From Platerodrilus igneus (lineage: Eukaryota; Arthropoda; Insecta; Coleoptera; Lycidae): a stretch of 64,000 nucleotides of DNA. Location: the NCBI GenBank assembly GCA_036346225.1, contig JARFIW010001484.1, positions 1-64,000 of the forward strand, in the 5' to 3' direction. Position 1 is the stretch's first letter. Every line of letters begins with the position of its first letter. The translations under genes were made by a program, and so were the position numbers. Shown one piece after another: positions 44,207 to 55,705 of this stretch. The notes under the pieces are model-generated. The model had not been told where the DNA came from. It was given only the letters and a program-made list of their open reading frames with translations, and did not search any database.

Positions 44207-45154
44207 TTAAAGGAATGTCTTTTTATGAATTTTTGGTAGACCGTAAAAGTGGGGTGGTTTACTGTAATGTGGGACCAGTTTACTTCTTTCTTTGTCTTCG
44301 AATTCATTTTTAAATTTAAATTGAGTTTTGCATATTTTATTTTCAATTGATTTTGTTGGGTGCGTTTCTAAACTGGTGTAATTCTCAGTGTTCAACAGTT
44401 CGTTGACTTTTGTGTTGTAATCGTTTTTATTTATTACTACTGTTGCATTGCCTTTGTCAGCAGGTAGAATTATAATTGAGTTATCGTTTTTTAGATTGCG
44501 AATTGCTTTTATTTCGTTATTACTTACATTTGGCTTTATTTTGTGATTCTTTTCTATTTCGATTTTGCATCGTACTCTAAATTCGTTTGCTTGTTCTTCT
44601 TCAAGTTGGTTTGCTGTTTTCTCAATACAGCTAATTATTTCAAAGGCTAGTATTGATTTTGGTGTTACTGCAAAGTTAAGGCGTTTTGATAGAATTGATT
44701 TTTCTGTGTCGTTAATAGTTCTGCTTGATAAATTTATCACGGTGTTTAACATGGTGTTGCTGTTTTCTAACGTTTTATTTTGCGTGTTACTTTTCTCTAT
44801 AAATAGGTTATAACATTTCTTTGTGTGAATTTCTTTTTGTTTGAAAATTACTGATTCGTCGTAGGTTTTTGCACTAACAAGAAATTTATCAAAATCATAT
44901 TTTGTTACCTTTATTCGTATGAAATTTATAATGCCCTCAATATCTTGTTTTACCTTATAAATAATGTGTCGGTGGTTTTGTAGTCTTTCCCTCATCATCC
45001 GGTAACTTGCTCTTTCGAGAATCCTTGATAGTTTATTGCTTGTCTTTCTAAATTTGATTCTAAATCCTTTTGGTATTATTTTGTTGTTTCTGCATTTTAT
45101 TAGGAACGTGAGTGAATTTTTGGAATGCGATAGCTTTAGGTTTAAATTGTCCAA
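44207..45154 (-). pseudogene. Penelope-like reverse transcriptase, N-terminal part
   Basis: A 315-residue open frame. The first 200 residues form the poorly conserved, lysine-rich N-terminal region of Penelope proteins. The diagnostic segments follow: IRNLKNDNSIIILPADKGNA near residue 215, YTSLETHPT and then HFYGLPKIHK near residue 305. One frameshift later the sequence continues with PLRPIVKS and LAKFLLKIINP to about 44125 and then stops, before the catalytic aspartates. PLE reverse transcriptases are related to telomerase and normally end in a GIY-YIG nuclease. The hammerhead-bearing hairpin lies about 500 bases downstream. Truncation makes the copy inactive. Confidence 0.9.
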
Positions 45155-45281
45155 CTATCTAAAACAAATTTCAGGCCCTTACCTGACTTGTAAATACTCC
45201 CTCTATGTTTGTTATGGTTTGTTTAGCATTCTTCTTAATCCTCTTTGGGAATTAAACAACTCCTAGTTTTTAAAAAAATCT

Positions 45282-45323
45282 TTATTTACGTTTCGATCCA
45301 TGACCTAGGATCGTTGTCAAAAT
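45282..45323 (-). other. PLE terminal motif
   Basis: On the minus strand it reads TTGACAACGATCC, a short spacer, then GGATCGAAACGTAAAT. GATCC and GGATC can pair, and GAAACG follows, an arrangement that recalls a degenerate hammerhead. The same motif is at 59838-59875. Confidence 0.7.
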
Positions 45324-45330
45324 AATAAAA

Positions 45331-45645
45331 ACTTCAAGTTGGTTGATTTATTGATGTTCAAAATATTTGGTTTGAGTACACTAAGCAAAAATTTTTAAAG
45401 TTTAAAAGAATGATTGCCTTCAATTTGTGTTGCGGCCTGGGACCGACTTTTTTTAGGTAGCTAATACGCTTAACGTGAAATCAGCTGATTAATTTTTATT
45501 GGTGAATTTTATATAAATTCAATAATTTGGGAAACATTTTTTAACATGTTTCTATTTATACAATTGAGAGGATGTTTATTAAAGAAGTGTGCGATTGCGT
45601 TACCGTAAGGCTTAAGCAGTCGTTTTTTATATTTATTTTGAATAC
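45331..45645. other. Unassigned DNA
   Basis: No gene or repeat recognised between the PLE and the LINE fragment. Confidence 0.4.
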
Positions 45646-45705
45646 TGTTCTTGTATTTGACCATCTAGTTATCTGATATACGTGAATAAAATTGAATCTA
45701 TACAT
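45646..45705 (+). pseudogene. LINE C-terminal fragment, left of the hAT insertion
   Basis: The same LINE segment as at 43111-43175 (EYCSCIW-type). It is interrupted by the hAT at 45706; the reading frame resumes at 48086 with the residues SIQHKFLHFAAFK, so the two pieces were one ORF before the insertion. Confidence 0.8.
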
Positions 45706-48093
45706 ATACTGATCATAAGTCCCGTTTTCAACGGGACAGTCCCCCTTTTCAATATGATATACGGTTGTCCCCGACATATCGCTCGGGACGCAAAAATGGT
45801 CCGTTTTAAAGATCCTAGCCGCAAGTAAATGAATACTTCCGTTTTCAATAGAGAAACCATCAGTACTATTATGATTTTCTACATACAATGCGGCATTGTC
45901 AATGCCTACAAGTTAAAACTTGTTATGAGTACTGACTAGAGGGTGATCAAGCAGCAGTTCAGGGTATTTTATGCAGTAGTTGTATTTAGTAACTCGTGTC
46001 CGGTGGTTGTGTTAGCGGGTGTGAATTGTATATTGTAAAGTAGGTTGCAGATTCTATTTTAAAATGTCCAAACGCAAATGTACATTCAATATTAATCTAC
46101 AAACAAAATATCCATTTATTAAACAACGAAATACACCATCAGATGTAAAATGTGAAAAATGCAGAACAGAATTTAATATGTCTCATGGTGGCGCCAGTGA
46201 TATTGAACAACATTTGAGAAATAGAGGAACATAAAAATTTGGACCGTGCGGCAGCGTCAAGTTCAACGGTATTAAACTTTTTTAAGAATAGCAATCAGCT
46301 AACCACAAAAGATATGGAAGTTGCTGCAGCCGAAGGTTTATGGGCTTATCACACCATTGCAGAGAATCACAGCTTCCGCTCAAATGATTATACATCTAAA
46401 TTGATTCAGTTATGTTTTGAACCGAAATTCCGATGCGCCCTTACAAAAACGGAAGCAATTATCACTAACATTTTTATGCACACAGCAACTGAAGATTTAA
46501 AAGTGGATTTAACTGAAGCTAAGCGTATTTCCATTTCGACTGCGCATCAAATCACGGATCTATCAAAATATTTCCTATTTTGGTCCGCTACTTTGAGCCG
46601 TATACAGGTGTACAAGTTAAAATATTAGACCTTCAAGAACAGCACTGTGAAACATCGGAAATCATTGTGCAATATTTAGTAAATGTTTTACAGGAGTATA
46701 AGATATCTGAGAAATTAGTAGCTTTTTGTGGGGACAACACAAACTGTAAATTCGGTGGTTCTCAAAGACGTGGTGTAAATAATGTTTTTAGTAAACTAAA
46801 TTCGATTCTTAATCGTAAATTGATCGGTACTGGATGTGGTGCCCACATACTTCACAACGCTATTAAAACTGCAGCAGATTGCCTTCCATTTGACGTCGAA
46901 TGTATCATTGTAAAAATATATTCTTTTTTTTATATTTACACCGTTAGGGTGCAAAGTTTAAAAAAGTTGTGTGATGATGTAGGTAATGAATATAAAAAGT
47001 TATTAAGATATAGTAAAACAAGATGGCTTGCGCTTATGCCTGCACCGGAACGGGTTCTAAAAATGTTTAAACCTCTTCAGGGTTATTTTTTGAATGTTGA
47101 TAAGTGTCCCAATATTTTGCAAACGTTTTTCAAAAACCCAAAGTCTGAACTATTTCTGTTTTTTATTCACGCACAAGCAGCTGCATTTAATCAGACTATT
47201 CTTAAAATTGAGGCTGAGAATATTTCCACTCCTAAAGTTGCAAAACAAATACATCAATTGAAAGAAAATTTAGTTTTAAAACAAAAGACTCAATTTCTTC
47301 CACACGCTGTTAGAAATTTAGTGTCTAAGTTACAAGAAAAAGGTGAAGCTGACAAAGAATACGTTAGGAAAATTTCTTCTGATTTTTATCAAACTTGTCT
47401 TGATTACCTAGAACAATGGACATCTCATTATCAAGATTTGAACATTTTCGATTGAGCTTGTTTGACGAAAATACCATAATGGAACGACATTGAACCGGTA
47501 ATCGACCTATTGATTAACAAAGGATTTATAAAACGCGATAAAGATTCGGAAATATTTAATGAGTTTTCTCTTATTACGAATTATATGACTGAACAAAAAA
47601 TTTTAAAATGGAATAATGTATAATCTACCAGTAGAAAACCGAGAGGTTGAATTGTTTAATCACTTAAAAAATAATAATATAAATCACAAAAACTTTTGCA
47701 TACTTATTGAATATATATGGTGTCTACCTGGAACCAATGCTCCAGTTGAGAGAATATTCTCTTTAATGAATAAAATATGGACAGCTGAAAAAACTCAGTT
47801 GCTAGTGAATGTTCTAAAAGCAATTTTAATAACCAAGGTTAATATAAATAAGTCATGTCAAGAGTTTTACGCTTATTTAAAGTCTTCTCCTGAACTATTA
47901 AAAATAATATCTTATACTAGTTTTCCGTTTAGTACATAGCATTAACAAAAATGTATTTTTTTACTATTTTACTTATAATAAAGCTAATAAAATTTGTTGC
48001 GTAGAATATTATCTACTTTCATTAATTTTTAATAGAATTTAGAAACTCGTCCCGTTTTTCAATAAAAAACTTAAGGTCACTTTATCTATACAG
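45698..48093 (+). mobile_element. hAT DNA transposon inserted in a LINE
   Basis: The element spans 45706-48085. Its ends share an imperfect inverted repeat (TGATCATAAG against TGACCTTAAG). Flanking 8-bp sequences CTATACAT (45698-45705) and CTATACAG (48086-48093) match at seven of eight bases, and removal of the element restores the LINE reading frame. The 5' region has the GTCCCGTTTTCAACGGGACA palindrome common in one hAT lineage. It encodes a BED-finger transposase, now broken. Confidence 0.83.
46063..47937 (+). pseudogene. hAT transposase with BED zinc finger, frameshifted
   Basis: The start at 46063 gives MSKRKCTFNI, followed by a BED-type finger (CEKCRTEF ... HLRN near 46152-46215). A frame break follows. 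The block 46239-46628 has KTEAIITNIF and DLSKYFLF. The block 46580-47455 holds the catalytic region: FCGDNTNCKFGG, GCGAHILHNAIKTA and SKTRWLAL. The final block (47616-47939) is the hAT dimerisation domain, with WCLPGTNAPVERIFSLMNKI. A compact zinc finger, RNase H-like core and C-terminal dimerisation domain are the usual hAT order; the enzyme would excise and insert the element with 8-bp duplications. At least three frameshifts or stops break it. Confidence 0.88.
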
Positions 48094-48330
48094 CATAAGT
48101 TTTTACATTTTGCAGCATTTAAGTTCAAATTGCTGTTCATCGTTCCAATTATAATATTATTCCAAGTACTTTGAATACTGTGTCATTACAAAATGGGGGA
48201 ATAATTAGTTATTTGCGTTTAGCTTTTAATGCGTTCAATTCATTTATAGACTGTTCAGAACTATTTAGATGTTTAGTTTGAATGCTCCAGCAACGTTCGG
48301 TTAGTTTTTACGCGTTGCTTTCCATAGACA
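48086..48330 (+). pseudogene. LINE C-terminal fragment, right of the hAT insertion
   Basis: It continues the LINE ORF: KFLHFAAFK near 48095 and FIDCSELFRCLV near 48245-48280, which resembles the C-terminal end of jockey/CR1-type ORF2 proteins. Confidence 0.6.
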
Positions 48331-49186
48331 CAATTTTAGTTATATTAATGCAATTCATAGGATAAGCCCTGAATTCAATAATAATTTTAAATCCATAAAT
48401 TTATTTTGTCTATCATGTTTCATTCAAATACCCTATGAATCAGTTATTTATTGAACAAAATAATTAAACTTATAATTAGCAATTGTTAGGAGTATCTTAC
48501 ATTCCAGTTTGGTAATTTATTAATGTGAAGCTGCATTGTGTATTTGTAATATACATATACTGAACTAGGAAAGCACGGGTGTATCCCTTTAAGTAATAAT
48601 AAATAAATATCTAATTCTGTCCATCTTTTAAGCACACGTGTGGCCACTGAAATATTCATGTTCTTTTAAAGCATAGGAAAACCACTTAAAGAAAACCGTT
48701 TAACCAGTAAATCACTATCACAAAAAACAAAATAACAAAAACAAAAATGCAATCGTTTGTCACACTGTAAATGACCAATTGTTGATGAACTTTTTCAACA
48801 TTTGCCATCATTCTTTATTAATGGTAATAGACAAAATGGTTCTCATTGCTGCCACGTGGAAAATTAATAACTTTTGTTTCTACTGGACCTTTCTCGGATA
48901 TCAATTGTTATTCTAAAAACCATAAATTCGTCAAATCCGCTGGATCAATATATAGACATTCAAACCTGGTTGTGTGGGCATAATCTTCCTGTTTAATTTC
49001 TGAGTCTATATCAGTTTCTGGTTCAGACATCTCATCAGGACCCTCCTCAATTACTGGTTTGTTAATTTTAGGTACAGACACTATTTCTTCTATTTCTCTG
49101 CTGGTTTATACAGCACTTGAGGCGAAGGTAATACAAAAAATGTTTTCATTAACTCAGAGGCTTTTTGCTGTTCAACTTTTTTGGTT
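48331..49186. other. Unassigned DNA
   Basis: No gene recognised. The ORF at 49059-49289 runs into the copia LTR and is incidental. Confidence 0.5.
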
Positions 49187-49192
49187 TGCCTT

Positions 49193-49493
49193 TGTTGGAA
49201 TCTGTTCTAAGGTTAAGCAAAAACTAAATCAATACTTCCTTCTACTAACTTTCAGTTTTTACAACACTAAAGAATTTATGTTTGACTAAAATAGCAATCT
49301 GCGCCCCATGTAGGGTGCAGATAATTACCCTTACATTTTATGTTTTTATAACACTATGGTTTTTCTAGCTAGTAGTCTTATACTTGATTTCAGAACGTTC
49401 AGAAGTGCTTTTAAATGAATGTGTCTAAATAAAACAATTTATACCAAACTGTCTTATTATTATTTTTATATAAATCCGACTCCTATATCCAAT
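49193..49493 (+). repeat. Copia 5' LTR
   Basis: It begins TGTTGGAATC and ends CTATATCCAAT. An AATAAAAC string near 49427 may be the polyadenylation signal. Confidence 0.95.
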
Positions 49494-49494
49494 A

Positions 49495-49508
49495 GGTTAT
49501 GGGCCCAG
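49495..49508 (+). other. Copia primer-binding site
   Basis: GGTTATGGGCCCAG, the internal initiator tRNA-Met-type primer site usual in copia-like elements, is directly after the LTR. Confidence 0.8.
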
Positions 49509-49584
49509 TTTACGAACATATTTAATTGGTGCTAGTGAATAGTTTAATTCAGTGAAAAAGTTCGAGTATTATATACTAGAGACA

Positions 49585-50508
49585 ATGGATAATACTAAGA
49601 AAATAAAAAGAAATATTAAGCCTTTTAATGGTGAGCAATATAGTATATGGAAATTCCGCTTGCGCGCGTTAATTGAGGAAGAAGGTGCTTTGCGAGTAGT
49701 TGATCAGGAACCACAGGAAATAATTACCGATAAATGGCGAAAATGGGAAAGAACCGCAAAAGGATGCATCTTTGAGCATTTAAACGACACAATGATCGGC
49801 GTTGTTACTGAAGAAAATAGTGCCCGTGATATTATCTTAAAGTTGGATGCGATTTACCAAAGGAAGAGCTTGGCTACTCAATTAGATATTCAGAAGAGAC
49901 TGCTTAGTTTTAAACTACAACCAAACGTACCGTTAATTGCCCATTTTATTAAATTCGATGAAATAATAATTGAATTAACTGCAGCTGGAGCGGGCATTAA
50001 TGAAATGGGAAAATTTGCTCATTTGGTTCTAACTTTGCCCTCATCATACGACAGTGTTGTCACAGCAATCCAAACTTTATCTGAAGACAATTTAAGCCTT
50101 GCTTTCGTAAAAACCAGATTATTAGACCATGAAATTAAAATGAGAAGCCAAACCGCCGACCTAAGCTTGAAAGCTTTGCATACTACTGCTACTAATTCAA
50201 GATATAGTAGCAATAAAAACAAAAAGGGCTGGAATAACTTCCGTGGAAGAAATGAGTATAATCAGTATAAAGCTAGAAATAATCAATCAAAAAATTTTGT
50301 GAGCAAATACAAAATTAATAAGCACCTGCAAAAGTGCGAACAATGTGGACGATCAAACCACATAAAACGTGATTGTTACTACAACAAACAACAGATTAAT
50401 CAGAATAATAATAGCTATCATCGAACTCTGCAAACAGTTCAAACTGTTGATGCTAATAAACAAAAAAAGAAGCTTCGCTTTTATGGTACGTGCCAGAAAC
50501 AGTGGTAG
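49585..50508 (+). CDS. gag: Copia Gag
   Basis: A 307-residue ORF; the start is placed at the ATG of MDNTKKIKRNIKPFNGEQYS because the family begins with the motif F-x-G-x-x-Y-x-x-W near its N-terminus; an in-frame ATG 33 bases upstream is also possible. The capsid region carries WKFRLRALIEEEG, LDAIYQRKSLATQLDIQKRL and LPSSYDSVVTAI, the copia UBN2-type signature. Near the C-terminus a zinc knuckle CEQCGRSNHIKRDC keeps the CCHC spacing. It forms the particle and binds the RNA. It is intact to the zinc knuckle; shortly after that a frame change separates it from the protease, which in copia should be fused in the same frame. Confidence 0.9.
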   Translation: MDNTKKIKRNIKPFNGEQYSIWKFRLRALIEEEGALRVVDQEPQEIITDKWRKWERTAKGCIFEHLNDTMIGVVTEENSARDIILKLDAIYQRKSLATQLDIQKRLLSFKLQPNVPLIAHFIKFDEIIIELTAAGAGINEMGKFAHLVLTLPSSYDSVVTAIQTLSEDNLSLAFVKTRLLDHEIKMRSQTADLSLKALHTTATNSRYSSNKNKKGWNNFRGRNEYNQYKARNNQSKNFVSKYKINKHLQKCEQCGRSNHIKRDCYYNKQQINQNNNSYHRTLQTVQTVDANKQKKKLRFYGTCQKQW

Positions 50509-52937
50509 AGACATTAATAATTTCAAAAACAAAGCAACATTTATTTTGGATTCAGGTGCAACAGACCATTTGGTAATTGGGATTCACTTTTTCAGCACTT
50601 ATAGAAAACTAGTAAATCCAATAAACGTTTCTGTGGGGGAAAACGATACAAACATAATGGCAACAGCGAAGGGAACTATAAAGGTTACTAGCAACATGGG
50701 GGTCAATGGTACTTTAGAAAACGTCCTGTATGCAGCTGATGTTCCGTTCAACTTATTATCAACAACAATGAGAATGGTGGAGTTTCTGTAACCGATGGTG
50801 GTAAGGTAATAATAAAAGGTAAGCCCTTAAACGATTTAATTGGAATAACTTTTAGAGTTAACAAAACAATTAATAAAATTCCTAATAAACAAATAAGTGT
50901 AGCTAATAAGTGTAAACAAAATAATTATAAAATTTGGCACGAACGTTTAGGCCATATTGGTAAGGAAAAAATTTTTACAAATTAAAACCAGAGATTTGGC
51001 ATCCGATAGTACTTGCTTGCACACAATTAACCCCACAATTGAGTTATGCGAACCATGTATTAATGGGAAACAGGCGAGAAAACCTTTTGCTAAATTAAAA
51101 ATTAAAACACACATTCCAATACCTTTATTTAATGTTCATAGTGACGTATGTGGTCCAATCACCCCACCAACTCTAGATGATAAAAATTATTTTATTACCT
51201 TTATCGATGACTACACTCATTATACAGTCACTTATTTATTAACGCATAAATCTCAGGTCTTTACAGTTTTTTTAAAGATTATGTCGCCAAAAGTGAAGCA
51301 CATTTTAATTATAATATTGTTAATTTATATTGTGACAATGGTCGTGAATATCTCTCAAATGAACAAAAGAAATTCTGTATTCAAAGGGGCATTACATACC
51401 ATCTAACGGTACCATACACCTTGCAACAAAATTCTATAGCGGAATGTATGAACAGGTAATTAACAGAAAAAGGTCGTGCAATGTTAAATGGTGCTAATTT
51501 ACATAAATGTTTTTGGGGTGAAGTAATTTTAACTGCAACATATTTAATAAATTTAACACCCACTAAGGCGATTCCACAAAATAAAACACCATATGAACTG
51601 TGGCATAACAAAAAAACCCAGATTAGACTATTTAAAGGTGTTTGGTTAGACCACATTTGTACACAATAAAACGAGAAAGGGCAAGTTTGATGAAAAATCG
51701 TTCAAAGGCATATTAGTAAAGTACGAACCAAATAGCTATAAAATTATGGATACCGACACGTGTAAATTCTTTAAAGCACGTGATGTCATTTTAGATGAAG
51801 TAAATTTTAATGCATCAAGACCAATTTTAAAGCTTGATAGTAAAGTTGCAATCGAAAACCATAATTATGAAATTGAAATGCCTAAACTAACAAAATCCGT
51901 AAGTCCTGAAAAGGATTATTTAAAAACGGATAACACTAAATCTGTTATTAAAACAGGTATTGAATACGGTCCGTCGACCTCGAAAGTAGTAGGAAATAGT
52001 CACACCCTATCTAAAACTACTGAGGCCAGACGAAGTGAGAGAATTAAAAATCGACCCCCTATCTCATATAAAGACAATGATATTGAAAATACACAAAATT
52101 ATTTCATGTGTGCACAATCACTAAATTATAACATCCCCTCGAGCTATGAGGAAATAAATACAAGTAATAATAAAATCAAGTAGATGCAAGCAATCAACGA
52201 AGAAATTAAGTCACTTTTGCAAAATGAAACGTGGACTCTGGTTCCTAAACCACCAGGTAAAAATATTATAGATTGCAAATGGGTATTTACCATAAAGAAT
52301 GATACGTTTGAAAACCCAACGCAATATAAGGCACGGTTAGTAGCAAGAGGATTAAGCCAACGATATTTGTTGGATTATGATGAAACCTTTGCGCCGGTAG
52401 CTCGTATTTCCACATTGAGATTTCTTGTAGCTTTTGCAAATCAATTAAATTTATTAATTCACCAAATGAATGTTAAAACCGCATTCCTTAACGGTATTCT
52501 AAAGGAAGAAATCTATATGCGAGTGCCGGATGGAGTTAAAGTCGAAAACGACAATTTGGTTTGTAAACTAAGCAAATCGTTATACGGCTTGAAACAATCA
52601 GCTAGATGTTGGTTTGAACATTTCGATAAAGTTTTAAGACAGTGTAATTTTACAAATTCATCTGTTGATCAATGTTTATATTTTCTTAACAAAGGTCATA
52701 TAAGTGAAAATATTTATATTGTATTACATGTAGATGATCTCTTGATTGTTACAGGAAACATCACAACAATGATAAATTTTAAGGCTTATTTAATGAAAAT
52801 TTTGTTTATGGTTGATTTAAATGAAATAAAACTATTCCTTGGGATAAAAGTCGAACGAAACGGAAACAAAATTTCATTAAGTCAAAGTACCTATTTGAAA
52901 TCAATATTAAAAAAATTAACATGAGCGATTGTAAAGC

Positions 52938-52952
52938 TGTGAGTACCCCTCT
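52938..52952. repeat. SINE target site, copy 1
   Basis: TGTGAGTACCCCTCT, coding for part of the copia RT before the first SINE. Confidence 0.93.
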
Positions 52953-53254
52953 AGGCGGCTCCGTGGTGTAGTGGTATGTGTGTGACTACTACACCCAAGG
53001 TCCCGGGTTCGAATCCCGACACGGTCCGCTTGAAAAATGTTAGGCGAGCCTTTTTCACAAAAATACACCCTCGTTCGGATGAGAGGTAAAATGGAGGTCC
53101 CGTGTGTGAGTGTTGTCACGCACGTTAAAGATCCCTACCTTGCTTGGAACAGCAAGGGTTCGGCAAAATTCAAAACTCTCCAGTTAAAAAAAAAACTCGC
53201 TTCCTGGCCAATGTAGTACCTTCGGGTGGAGCATTGGAAAATCACATGTAATAA
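52953..53254 (+). mobile_element. tRNA-derived SINE, copy 1
   Basis: The head is tRNA-like with an RNA polymerase III box A (TGGTGTAGTGGT at 52964-52975) and box B (GGTTCGAATCC at 53006-53016). A body of about 200 bp follows, containing CACGCACGTTAAAGATCCCT, a segment resembling the conserved central domains of invertebrate SINEs, and a unit-specific 3' part ending in ATGTAATAA. No protein is encoded. It depends on a LINE for movement. Confidence 0.93.
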
Positions 53255-53269
53255 TGTGAGTACCCCTCT
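53255..53269. repeat. SINE target site, copy 2 (between the SINEs)
   Basis: TGTGAGTACCCCTCT again, exactly. Confidence 0.93.
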
Positions 53270-53567
53270 AGGCGGCTCCGTGGTGTAGTGGTATGTGTGT
53301 GACTACTACACCCAAGGTCCCGGGTTCGAATCCCGACACGGTCCGCTTGAAAAATGTTAGGCGAGCATTTTTCACAAAAATACACCCTCGTTCGGATGAG
53401 AGGTAAAATGGAGGTCCCGTGTGTGAGTGTTGTCACGCACGTTAAAGATCCCTACCTTGCTTGGAACAGCAAGGGTTCGGCAAAATTCAAAATTCTCCAG
53501 GTAAAAAAAAACTCGCTTCCTGGCCAATGTAGTACCTTCGGGTGGAGCATTGGAAAATCACATGTAA
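53270..53567 (+). mobile_element. tRNA-derived SINE, copy 2
   Basis: The same family and orientation as copy 1. By eye it differs by a few substitutions (for example GCGAGCATT against GCGAGCCTT), a shorter A run near 53506 and a shorter 3' end (ATGTAA). Confidence 0.93.
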
Positions 53568-53582
53568 TGTGAGTACCCCTCT
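53568..53582. repeat. SINE target site, copy 3
   Basis: TGTGAGTACCCCTCT a third time, after which the copia RT frame resumes with TCCAAATAAG. Confidence 0.93.
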
Positions 53583-54513
53583 TCCAAATAAGCTAAATTA
53601 TGTTGAATTAAACTCCGATGAAGATTGTAAATTACCCTGTCGCAATCTTAAGGATGCTTAATGTATGCCATGCTATCTACGCGGCCGGATTTATACATAG
53701 CTACAAATATTCTTAGTCGATACCAGAGCAAAAATAATCGAGAACTCTGGCAATGCTTAAAAAGGGTATTAAGGTATATTAAAGGTACTGTTGACATCAA
53801 ATTAATATACAGAAAGGGCGCATTTAACGAAATATTAGTTGGTTTTGTAGATGCTGACTGGGGAAGCAATGAAACTGACCGCAAGAGCACTACAGGCTAT
53901 TTATTTAAGCTTTTTGGACTTTGTTTAATTAGTTGGAATACAAAAAGGCAAAGTTCAGTTGCAGTTTCTTCTACAGAAGCCGAATACATGGCTCTGTATG
54001 AAGGGGTCAAAGAAGCCTTATGGTTAAAATCTTTATTAAATAGTGTTAATTTCCTAATTAAGCAGCCAATAATTATTTTTGAAGACAACAATGGTTGTAT
54101 TTTAATAGCGAATAATCCTACTGCTCATAAACGCTCAAAACATATTGACATAAAATACTATTTTACCCGAGAACAAATTGAAAACAAATCAATAGTACTA
54201 AAATATATTTTCACAGGTGAGCAGTTAGCTGATGCTTTTACTAAGCAGGTACCAGGACCAAAATTTCAAGAAATCCGTTTCAAGATAGGCCTAATGGAAT
54301 AATTTTTTTGTTCAAGTTTATTAATAGAAATTAAGAAACTTAATAATTAAGATACTATATAAGTTATGGTCTGGTCGGAGTTTTTTTTTTATTAGCGTTT
54401 TTCCCGATCCTTGCAACAAATGTTGGGCCACTGTAAAAATATTTTATCCCTAGATAGACACAAATGAAATCGTAACGTAAATTGTAAATATTGATTATAT
54501 TTTTGAGGGGGAG

Positions 54514-54814
54514 TGTTGGAATCTGTTTTGGTGTTAAGCAAAAACTAAATCAATACTTCCTTCTACTAACTTTCAGTTTTTACAACACTAAGGAATTTAT
54601 GTTTGACTAAAATAGCAATCTGCGCCCCATGTAAGGTGCAGATAGTTACCCTTACATTTTATGTTTATATAACACTATGGTTTTTCTAGCTAGTAGTCTT
54701 ATACTTGATTTCAGAACGTTCAGAAGTGTTTTTAAATGAATGTGTCTAAATAAAACAATTTATACCAAACTGTCTTATTATTATTTTTATATAAATCCAA
54801 CTCCTATATCCAAT
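54514..54814 (+). repeat. Copia 3' LTR
   Basis: Partner of 49193-49493 and the same length. Confidence 0.95.
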
Positions 54815-54820
54815 TGCCTT

Positions 54821-55705
54821 AATTTTTTTTTTGATAAGAGCTTCCTGACAATCGTTTCCGTAACTAATCACTCATCCTAAATACTTTTGTAATTGCTAAC
54901 AAATTATGAATCAATTATTAATCAAATTACCAAGATAATTCAGTGTAATATTATATACACTATATTGTTCGTACATGAAATTTAGCAAAATGTTACCATA
55001 TTTCCTTGTCAAATACAAATACACTGACAAATAATAACAAAACGTAGAAAAATTGTCGATGCTGATGCAGCATGCAAGAGCGATGCTGAAAGCTGAAATC
55101 GAATATTTACCCACCCTTTGAATGAAATAAATTGCCAGAACGTTAAGACACGCCCTTTGAATGAAATAAATTGCCAGAACGTTAAGACACGGTTAATGAT
55201 GACATCGGAGATTGCGATTTATCAGTAAGGGCCAGACAATGCTGCGCATTTTAAATATGAAGATACAAGAGAATTTGCATTCAACAACTGTTTGTATATT
55301 TATATTGTTTCCAATAAGCTTCACAACATAAGTACTTGTTTCAGGTAGTTTTTGTTAAATTATTTTAAGTACCGAGTGCTCGGTAAATTAAAAATTTGAT
55401 TTTAAATTGTTTAATAGTCTACACAATTCTTCTTATGCTTTATTACTGAAACAGATACGCATAACGGTAAGGGTTCCTTTTATGAGGGTTGCATTCTTTT
55501 TGAACTCGGGTTCTGAAATATCAAACATGGCATCCCGTGGTTGTCTCATTACCATAAGGCTGAGGGTTTTGCTGGGAGCAGTCATTTATACGAATTACAA
55601 CTCAAAAAATGTTGTAAAAACCTATATTAAGAATGTGCATGCCGCAGCCTAAAAGATTCCGTCCGAGGTGATGCCTGGTCGCCTCATTGGTAGGGGCGAC
55701 CCTGG
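54821..55705. other. No gene; 39-bp tandem duplicate at 55114-55191
   Basis: The unit CCCTTTGAATGAAATAAATT... repeats twice with no visible change. The 55407-55652 ORF has no recognised content. Confidence 0.55.

Larger units (their letters stand above)
44125..45330 (-). mobile_element. Penelope-like element, 5' part
   Basis: On the minus strand it starts with the conserved PLE repeat motif (45323-45282), followed by a leader and the N-terminal half of the RT ORF (45154-44207, extending in another frame to about 44125). Most of the RT core and the GIY-YIG endonuclease are missing. Confidence 0.82.
50480..54302 (+). pseudogene. pol: Copia Pol: protease, integrase, RT, RNase H, broken
   Basis: The protease has FILDSGATDHLV near 50545, with the catalytic aspartate. 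The pre-integrase zinc motif starts IWHERLGHIGK near 50933 and continues in another frame with CEPCINGKQARKPF. The integrase core shows HSDVCGPI and FIDDYTHYTVTYLL (near 51136-51240), then decays. The RT (52184-52924) has CKWVFTIK, YKARLVARG, DYDETFAPVA, VKTAFLNG and the catalytic LHVDDLLI. The two SINEs interrupt it at 52953-53567. The RNase H (53661-54302) has GFVDADWGSNETDRKSTTGY, SSTEAEYMAL, EDNNGC and RSKHIDIKY. The order protease-integrase-RT is diagnostic of copia. At least five frame breaks and the SINEs make it inactive. Confidence 0.93.
49187..54820 (+). mobile_element. Ty1/copia LTR retrotransposon with SINE insertions
   Basis: Two 301-bp LTRs (49193-49493 and 54514-54814) flank gag and pol in the plus orientation. 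TGCCTT occurs immediately outside both LTRs (49187-49192 and 54815-54820) as the target duplication; allowing for the LTR end it may be 5-6 bp. A primer-binding site follows the left LTR, and a GAGGGGGAG purine tract precedes the right one. The LTRs differ at about ten positions by eye, roughly 3%, so the insertion is moderately old. The RT region is split by two SINEs. Confidence 0.95.

Noticed and set aside
52953..53030. Possible functional tRNA gene
   Set aside because: Box A and box B are good, but the acceptor stem does not pair and the anticodon loop lacks the usual U33; it is the head of a SINE, present twice with the same body.
52916..53436. Reverse ORFs of 64-67 codons, twice, with nearly the same protein
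   Set aside because: They are antisense translations of the two SINE copies and not genes.
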